Assembly (NCBI RefSeq): GCF_000699445.3
Contig: NC_067202.1
Location: forward strand, 16,277,644-16,341,643
Reading direction: 5' to 3'
DNA from: Schistosoma haematobium
Lineage: Eukaryota; Platyhelminthes; Trematoda; Strigeidida; Schistosomatidae
Length of the DNA: 64,000 nucleotides
Part shown: piece after piece, positions 56,524-64,000 of the stretch
How positions within the stretch are numbered: the first letter of the stretch is position 1
Layout of the letters: each line of letters starts with the position of its first letter
Notes under the pieces: generated by a model
Databases searched by the model: none
Seen by the model: only the letters and a program-made list of their open reading frames with translations
What the model was told of the DNA's origin: nothing
Position numbers and translations under genes: made by a program

Positions 56524-57010
56524 TTAATGTGCACATACTTCGTTAACATGGTTTAAAAACTTTTCAAGGTTGGAAAGAGGTTTAGAGGTTCTGAAATTGT
56601 AATACATACGATAGGGGAAATCATCCATATAACTCCATAATAGTCGACTTCTGGAGCCATGATAAGGTCGTAAAAACTGTTTTAGCCACGACCACATAGC
56701 TTCATTATTGCTTGTGTGCACTCCGGTTGTTGGGTTCGCAAAATGCCACTTGTGGATAACAACACGCTGCATATAATCATGTTTATGTAGGCATCTGTAT
56801 GTTCTCCATCCATGCGTATTACTAGTGCTTTTATTATCCAGTTCGGAACAATTATCATAATTTGCCTTGATCTCGATCTGAATTGATAGAAAAATGTTCC
56901 TCTTCTAACAGATTTCTTCCTCCAACATCTATTATATCGAAAGACCACATCATCAAGATAGTTTGAACAAGGTCCACAAGTCATTTGATTACCACAATTA
57001 CAAATAAACT
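56524..57010 (-). pseudogene. Merlin-type (IS1595/ISXO2-like) transposase remnant
   Basis: Two overlapping minus-strand frames. The first (56984-56682) has CGPC near its start, then a core-like RMDGEHTDAY. The second (56772-56524) has VVIHKWHFANPTTGVHTSNN then EAMWSWLKQFLRPY, the H-x(n)-N-x-x-E-x-x-W block of ISXO2/Merlin DDE transposases. A frameshift separates them. Merlin elements are documented in schistosomes. Terminal inverted repeats were not found. Confidence 0.72.
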
Positions 57011-57097
57011 AACTTTTTAGTAGTCTCATTTGTTGTAGCCGCTGAATTATTACATTTTCTCTAAAATCTACTGTAAACCAATCGTACATGAACATCA

Positions 57098-57625
57098 GGT
57101 CAGTCAGTCAGTAACAACGTAGAACTTCGTACGTACGTACATCAGTTCGAGTTGCCATACCACATTAGCACAGAGATGCAGTTATTGATTCAAATCCCGT
57201 AGTGGTAGAGGCGGTAAGAGCATAAGCAGTAATTGGAAAGATTAGGGTTTAAAGATGTTATTTAAAGAGTATAATCCAGTGAAATAAATTTGGAAAGAGA
57301 AATAAAGGGACATGAAGAATTCAGAAGATTAGAATTTGTGAGAACACAAAGAGTGTATGCACCTGCGCCATCGTAAATGATTTTGAGCCATGTCATTCAG
57401 GGTCTCTAACCATCGGTTGCTATCATCTCGTGGTCCCCAACCAGGTAGTCTACACCTACCAACATGACTCAGTCCACTTGCCAGTGGCTCCATGGATTTG
57501 TGCCATGTTTTGGTCTGGCCGCCCCTAGCTTTCTTCCAACCTACTCCTATACCAATGAACATTGCACGTCGAGGTAGTCGGTCGTTGGGCATACGTAACA
57601 CGTGTCCCAGCCATCTCAATTGATG
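57098..57625 (-). mobile_element. RTE-B2 3' fragment
   Basis: (CAGT)n tail, AACAACGTAGAACTTCG, a 3' UTR, then the C-terminal block at 57329-57619 (MRWLGHVLRMPNDRLPRRA, GWGPRDDSNRWLETL). Very close to 32140-32660. Confidence 0.8.
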
Positions 57626-57926
57626 TGAACATCAAGTATTGAAATGGACACAGTGTCCTTGAAATCCCTCTAACCCTTCTGATTGGTTCGTTCATTAATT
57701 TATACTCTTGTCAAATATTTGATTTATTTCTAAATCATCATCTATTTAAATATTTTCTTTTAATCAATAATACACTTTATTGCAATGATGCATATTTAAT
57801 TTTAAATCTAGATGATTGATCAATTAATCGATAAACTAAAATAATCAATAATTTGAACTGTTCATTCATTTGAATCCCACACAGATATATATATATATAT
57901 ATGTTTATGTTATGTATGTTGTTTAA

Positions 57927-58065
57927 ATAACTCCTCCTGTAGTTCTTCTAAAGCTACTGTTGGTCCCTAGCCGAAGTAAATGAAGAGGGTTGGGTATAGG
58001 GTCGGCAACTTCATCTCATAGAGAATAACCTTGCTAAGAAAAAGAAAAGCTAACCAGTAAGTACT
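57927..58065 (+). mobile_element. RTE-A-related 5'-end fragment
   Basis: Diverged match to the 5' UTR of RTE-A copy 2 read on its own strand (GGCTACTGCCGGTCCCAAGC there; AAGCTACTGTTGGTCCCTAG here). It is flanked by (TA)n on both sides. Confidence 0.5.
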
Positions 58066-58473
58066 GTTTAAATGTCTCTCTCTCTCTATATATATATATG
58101 GATGTTTGTATATGAATGTGTTAGGTAAGTTGAATGAACTCAAAAGAATTTTTCTTTGTGTTTTTTATTCATAGAAATTGAAGAATTTTTTAAAATTATT
58201 ATAATGTAATATTAATAAACATGATAAGATAGAAACGACCTTCAATTTGAAATGATTGATTGATTGATTGATTGGATTCATACTTTTAATTAGAGGTAGT
58301 TATAGTTAGTTAGAAACTAATTGAACTGAAAATATACATGGATCTCATTAGGGGGGTGGGGATATTTCAACGGCGATTCTAGCTAACTAATCAAGTTGTT
58401 TAATACTATAGTTTCGATGAGTTTATTCATTTGAATTAATTGAATATAATTTGAGTAATGAAATATTTCTTTA

Positions 58474-58977
58474 TGTTATAACTTGTGGCCTTGTATCTTA
58501 TTGACGTGTAACGTAATGATACCGCTTATTAGAGAACAATGACTTATCAACCATATCAATGACACATACGAGCAGTCTAGAGTCCTTATCGATCTTGCTC
58601 TTCGCCTAGCCCTGCTTGTTGAGTCCAGGACACCAATCTTAGTCTCCGTTATATGAACCATTTATTTCAAACATACTGAATTTATATTACAAATCAAACT
58701 GACCACATCGTACCATAAAATGGAAAACAACATTTGCAGAAGATCTAATCAAATGTAGCTGTGATTGTGAGAGACTGTAATCACTAGACTGGGCATAAAT
58801 CAAGAATGGTAAATCGTATATTAATAGTCTATGGGTCAAAATAAAGCTTATAATAAGAGAAATATGAATATGCATAGTTTAGCTGCTTAACAATTATACA
58901 ATAAACAAATACATGTATCGTATTGGTCCATAAATGGATCCCAAAAGTTACCATCTTATTATTCTCGTTAGGATATA
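58474..58977 (-). repeat. Repeat D, copy 3 (probable solo LTR)
   Basis: Same length and ends as 44985-45485. The minus strand carries GTATGTTTGAAATAAATGG, with AATAAA in a position fitting an LTR poly(A) signal. Confidence 0.5.
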
Positions 58978-59439
58978 TCACTTGACAATTAACTTTTTAT
59001 GATTCAATATAATCAATATAGAATTTTGCATTTTATTCTTGAAAAAAAATCAATACTAATGAAGAATGCTGAGTGAATCAGCATGAAAAAAGAAAGTATA
59101 AATCGATTGGTTATGATCATCGATTACATAAATACAAAGATTAAAAGAAGGTTAGTATAAATTAAAGTTAAAGAACCAGTTAATTTTCTTTAATGATTAT
59201 GTTAAGTCTTGTTAATTTGAACGCTTTATTCGGTTCCTAAGCTATTCTGGTAACCCGCAAGCTAGAACTTCTCAGCGACCTGAACGCGAGAGAAAAGGCG
59301 CAAAATAAGCGAAAAACACTTTACTCTAAAGGTTCATAGATGTTAACATTTGTTAAATCAACATCACATTTTAGCCAATCTACTAAAAGACATATTATGT
59401 TACTGACCAATAGTAGCACGCCACGTTGATATTCTAGAA
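58978..59439. other. Intergenic, nothing recognised
   Basis: AT-rich, no supported feature. Confidence 0.4.
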
Positions 59440-59574
59440 AACTCCATCATGCTCTGATTGGCTTGGACTCTTCGACTCCTTTAGGGCCTCTGGAGGCTCC
59501 GTTGCAGTTCTTGGAAAGCCGACTCAATAGATTACATAACATTAAAAGAAGGCTCATTTGGAGCAATATGTCCA

Positions 59575-59724
59575 CAGTTGATTACATGCTTTTGTATAGA
59601 ACTAGTAATTGTTTTACATTCTCCTTTCACTTTCCAAAAGCATCTCAGAACACTATTTGGCGTAACTTTTAAAAGGAGGATGTAAAACAATTACTAGTTC
59701 TATACAAGAACATTTAATCAACTG
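59575..59724. repeat. 53-bp inverted repeat with 44-base loop
   Basis: 59575-59627 and 59672-59724 are reverse complements with about four mismatches. The shared core is ATAGAACTAGTAATTGTTTT. The sequence 59440-59570 just before it looks like part of the same repeat. Confidence 0.75.
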
Positions 59725-60069
59725 TGATTACATAACAATTAAAACTAGGTAAACAGATCAGTTAGTTACTCAAAAGAGGTTGTACAAGATTTTTCCAAAT
59801 GTCAATTCCAGTTTTTTTTAAGTAAATTCCTATACCTTACGTTGTATGTTGAAGGTGCCATTCTACAAGTATTGGACAAACTGGACAGGATTCAATGTAT
59901 GGTCTCAAAATGCTTCAATCACGTGAATTTAATCACTTGTAAGATGATGGTTGGAGGTGATCAACAGGAAACCATGGACCTAAGTTTCATGCTACTTGGC
60001 ACTCATTAGCAAGGTATACCTGTGATCTTGATTATAATGTTATTATAATGATATATATGTGTTGTTCAA

Positions 60070-60662
60070 TCAGTGGTATTGTGATGTGTGTTAGTGATGT
60101 CGACAGATATACGTAGTGTGTACCATCAACAATTGAAAGTGAAATACCTGATGGTAGCAGAAGGTTAAGAAAATCGAACAGAAAAGAACAGGAACAGAGA
60201 ATGATTGCTGTGGAAGTGAGGGAACAATCAAGTCTGAGACGATTGATTGACATTATTCAACTGAAGTGTTTACTGTATGATTCTCAGATTTTACTGAGAC
60301 GTTCTGCAATTTTGTTTTCAAATACACTCGATTATCCCCACTTGTATTCTCGTTCACTACAGTAGTACTGTGGTATGTGCTGCCGGCGTTGACAGATATA
60401 TGTAGTATGTACCATCATCAGTCAAAAGTGAAATACTTGGTGGTAGCAGAAGGTTAAGAATATTGAAGGAAAGAGAATGAGAACAAAGAAGGATTGGTGT
60501 GGAAACAAAAGAACAATGAAGTCTGAGATAATTGATCGACATTTTACGAATGAAGTATTTACTGTATGGATCTTAGATTTTACTACGAGATTCTGTTATT
60601 TTGTATTCAAACACATTCGAATGTCCACAAATTTGTTCTCATTCACAGCATTTGGTGTAACT
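60070..60662 (-). repeat. Repeat G: two tandem units of about 297 bp
   Basis: 60070-60366 and 60367-60662 are similar throughout (GACAGATATACGTAGTGTGT versus GACAGATATATGTAGTATGT; both end with a TTCTC-TTCAC-type block). Each has a short minus-strand ORF starting MSIN that reflects the repeat, not a proven gene. Confidence 0.75.
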
Positions 60663-61259
60663 GCCAACCAGGAAGAGGGAAGGGTGCCGTTCTGCCGACG
60701 CCGTTGCGGACCTAGACCTGAGGTGCTAGTTGGGGCGGTCTGTTACTCAGTTATTCAGTTCAGTTGTCGAATTTCCGAGCGTCATTCTTTATGGTTACGC
60801 GAAAACAATTAAGAACAGTCAATAACTTTAAAATTGCACTTTTGACAGACTGAATACAATAAATAATCATAAATAAGTAAATTCAGGGTAGGAAATTACA
60901 AATTATAAGCACAAAACTGATATTTACCTATTCTAATATGAATAAAATTCATATTTGTATTCAAACGTAACTGTCTTACAACCTCCATTATTATAACTTA
61001 TACTTGATTAAACACTTTGTTATTGTACTGCATTAAACCTCATTTATTGTCTCTTCTATTTTTTAACATGAAGAGCCTTAACGTGATTTTTCAAGACTTC
61101 CATCAATAATTATGCGATGATGTCAACTTTAAAATCATTTGCTTCATTTGAACAATATAATTAGACTACTGACCTATGTCATTCTTTATTGTTTTCATAA
61201 ATAGTTCTGAAGTTTATGATTTACATCATGGACGAACTTCACTTCGATGATCACTGAAA

Positions 61260-61395
61260 TCAAACACTCTCATTCTAACAAAGAACTTTTTAGTACCCCT
61301 TAACGACAACTCCATTGCAGACCTAGAACTCATTATCTTCAAGTCACGCAGCGAATGTTTAACTCTTAGACTAATGAACTGGTATCTAATGGTTT
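61260..61395 (-). repeat. Diverged tRNA-like SINE head
   Basis: On the minus strand CCAGTTCATTAGTCTAAGAG, then AATGAGTTCTAGGTC, resembling the SINE heads elsewhere in the window. Confidence 0.4.
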
Positions 61396-61506
61396 ACATT
61401 GGTAGGTAACTGTCACGCACATAACATCATTGGGTTTTTAACATTAACGACTATTTGATTAGCTCATTATCATTTGATTATTTATTCATTTTAGTATTAT
61501 TCATTA

Positions 61507-61787
61507 ATATTGTGATGTGGGCTACTAACATCGATAGATATAAGTAGTATGTATCGTCAATCAAAAGTGAAATGCTTGTCTGCAGAAAGTTGAGAAAATT
61601 AAAGAAAAGATAACGAGAACAGAAAGCGATTGATATGGAAATTAAGGAACAATGAAATCTGAGACAATTGATTGACAACTTTCAACTCAAGTGTTTACTG
61701 TATGATTCTGAGATTTTGCTTTGTATTTAAACACATTCGACTGTTCCCACTTAATGTTCTCATTCATTACAGTATTATTGATTCACT
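61507..61787 (-). repeat. Repeat G, separate copy
   Basis: Same unit as at 60070 with small deletions (ATCGATAGATATAAGTAGTA, then TCAATCAAAAGTGAAATGCT). Confidence 0.7.
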
Positions 61788-62063
61788 CATAAACTTTTTA
61801 AAAAAAATGTTTGATATATCCAAGAGAATTCCTACAAGAAAATAAACTTTGATTTTATTTGGAAAGTATCGTGAAAACGACAAAAGAAGCGTAGAAAAAC
61901 ATTTTCTTATACTTGCAGCTAAGTTGACGTAATAGAATATACTTGAAAAAAAAACTAATCTCAGTTTGCTAAGTTTAACAAATGGTAAACTGTAATTTCT
62001 GTAGGAAATGATTTTCTACACAATTATACCCATTATTTAAGTACTTCAGTTCAGTCAAGCTAT

Positions 62064-62570
62064 TATTTACTTAAATACATAAACATTAGTATAGGGAGGC
62101 ACCCAACAGATATGTGCCATATTTCACCATTCGATTTGTGTGAGGTCTGGGATACTGTCCGGGTGCCCAAACCGAAGCAGCAGGTTTTCTTAGGGGGCCA
62201 TACTCGGAGCCTTCGACCTGAAGGTCCAATCCATAAGGCAGTGGGACGACGTAAGGAGATGCAGTCCCATGTTAGTTGGAGACCAACGATTGGCTCACAC
62301 ACCCTTTGTTCCTCCAGGATCCTGGAGCCCATGTTTACCATTGGTTTGGAATGAGGGCTTTCTAGCTCCCCTAGATGGATCCTCCATATCTAACAGCCCG
62401 GTTAAATTACCGAGCATTCAATTTTCGTCCTCTCAATTTCGTAAACTCCCGTGATTCGAGAAGGCAGTGGCTAGGACTACCCTGGCAGTGGTTGCATGCA
62501 CGTAGCCATGTGACAGCATTTGGAGAGGTAGATCTGACTCTCCCCACTCTCAGCCGTACTAGGACATTTT
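62064..62570 (-). repeat. Repeat C, copy 4
   Basis: TTTACTTAAATACATAAACA tail side, GTGTGAGGTCTGGGATACTG, GGAGATGCAGTCCCATG and the remaining shared blocks. The longest copy. Confidence 0.7.
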
Positions 62571-63444
62571 CTAATGTTTATCGACTTACCTATCTTAGCT
62601 ATTAGAAGACATTTATACAAATTTGGGATTTCTCTTTCGTTGAATGCATAAAACAATTATAATTCCTTGAACTAACGTAAGTGAATATTTTTTAGTTAAG
62701 TATCCATTTGTTGTTTATTTTGCAGACTGTGTAGATAACTTTGATAGTTTCTGTAAACACCATTTGTTTGAACTAATTATTAATATCTATTATTCACAAT
62801 ATTTACTAATGAGCCCTCATTATAGCTTTCTCAACATGGTGTTATGCAAGATATCCTGAAATTCAAGACAAGTCTGAAATTAGTAAGCATGTGTTTTTTA
62901 AAAATCGATATACTACTGATATAATGAAGTATGAGTAGATCAGAATTCGTGTACGTTAAAGGAAATATGAAGTAAGCTATAATCATCAACTGTCAAAAAA
63001 CCCTTACGAATAATAGTAACTATCCTTTTACCACTAGAGTAAAACAACTTAATATGCGATTCTCTGAATTCTAGTTAATAAAATTTAAATTAAGACAAAC
63101 ATATCGGGAAAATTACCTTGATAAAACTAATTCTACCGCATATATCTTATACGCTCATATGTTCACATATAGATACACACCAAACGTCTCTCGGAAAATA
63201 AGCTAAAACTTTTCTGTTACAATGTACTATTTAAAGTTTCCAATGCATTGCGAGATGGTTATCGGAAAATAATTAAGGTATTTGTACGAAATAATGATTT
63301 CGTTCTACGTGATTGCTCACTGACTAAACCTTCTCTACGTTTGTTTATTTTTTTTTAACCAACTTTATATCCCTCTTTTATACATGTTCTAAGAAATTTA
63401 TATCTCTCTTCAGGATGCATATGTTTAGTGGTCCTATATATGAT
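62571..63444. other. Intergenic, nothing recognised
   Basis: AT-rich, no supported feature. Confidence 0.4.
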
Positions 63445-63741
63445 TTCAGTTAAATCCCATAATGTTTATTATCAAAATATACATGCAAACAATCCTCGAA
63501 TACATTTAACAGCTGCAATAAATGTTTTCTGAGCCACCTTTATAACCTTCGTATTAATACTTTCTCAGTAGCATCATTTAGAAACTGTGAATTCAAGTAC
63601 ACTGACTCCTTTGAAATAGTTGTTGTATTCGGTCTTATTTTTATTAAATTTTTGGAGGCGCCATATTTGACTCCAGTTAAATCCCATAATGTTTGTTATC
63701 AGAATACACATGCCAACAATCCTCGAATACATTTTACAGCT
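63445..63741. repeat. 70-bp direct repeat pair
   Basis: 63445-63514 and 63672-63741 match at about 63 of 70 positions (CAGTTAAATCCCATAATGTT, ending ACAGCT) with a 157-bp spacer. Confidence 0.75.
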
Positions 63742-64000
63742 TAATTGGCGTTAGAGAATAACGTGGTAAAATAAGTCAAATACAATAATGAATTTCGAAT
63801 ACACATATTTCATACATTCATTGATCTGGACAGACAATCGAAGTGGAGAAAGTGAGGCGAAATAAAGTGACTCGCAGTGGAGAAGGCCAGCGAACCAACT
63901 CAATTTGATGATCAAGTGTAACTCAATATTCATATTCATATAAAAATAAGTTACAGATACGTGATGAATAGGGCAAGCAATCAACATCCATATGATCATA
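63740..64000 (+). repeat. Dispersed repeat E, internally deleted copy
   Basis: Starts TTGGCGTTAGAGAATAACG and then matches 14070-14260 (GTTACAGATACGTGATGAAT). It runs off the window end. Confidence 0.5.

Noticed and set aside
1..64000. CRISPR arrays, bacterial operons, prophage
   Set aside because: The sequence is eukaryotic with spliced genes; no regularly spaced repeats or bacterial signals.

Overview
The window is eukaryotic, AT-rich and packed with transposons. It looks like a schistosome (genus Schistosoma or a close blood-fluke relative). Reasons: host introns of only 44 and 46 nt sit beside introns above 10 kb; two families of RTE-type LINEs, Merlin-type and Mutator-type DNA transposons and gypsy-type LTR elements are present; and there are tRNA-headed SINEs carrying hammerhead-ribozyme cores of the kind known from the schistosome Sm-alpha family. 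Species cannot be fixed from sequence alone.

Three host genes are supported. (1) At the left edge, on the minus strand, is the first coding exon (233-596) of a FAPP-like PH-domain protein (PLEKHA3/PLEKHA8 type). (2) A complete seven-exon basigin/CD147-like gene lies on the plus strand from 14743 to 33755. It encodes a signal peptide, two Ig domains, and a transmembrane segment with the family's buried Glu; all exon phases agree and the product is 291 aa. (3) A two-exon POP4/RPP29-like gene (RNase P/MRP subunit, 295 aa) lies on the plus strand at 47784-48314 and 51532-51888.

Layout. 1-3446: FAPP-like exon, then non-coding DNA with a 44-bp palindrome. 3447-12249: a gypsy-type element with 156-bp LTRs. 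Its 5' LTR is split by an RTE (family A) copy, and its 3' LTR is shared with a second, decayed element, giving three LTRs in tandem. 12250-14742: basigin upstream DNA with a dispersed repeat. 14743-33755: basigin. Its 13.1-kb intron 6 holds a nest of insertions: an old RTE family B copy, a nearly full-length RTE B copy inside it (perfect 10-bp target duplication), and a 4.75-kb palindromic Mutator-like element made of two nearly identical 2.3-kb inverted arms. 33756-47500: intergenic repeats, including an almost full-length RTE A copy nested in another repeat and a gypsy gag-protease remnant. 47784-51888: POP4, whose 3.2-kb intron holds inverted-repeat SINEs, a hammerhead-bearing SINE and LINE 3' pieces. 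51889-64000: further repeats, a Merlin transposase remnant, another hammerhead core, solo-LTR-like 500-bp repeats, tandem 297-bp units and fold-back repeats.

The most notable structure is the palindromic Mutator-like element in the basigin intron. The basigin pre-mRNA would contain a 2.3-kb hairpin matching the transposase gene, an arrangement that recalls the maize Mu killer locus.
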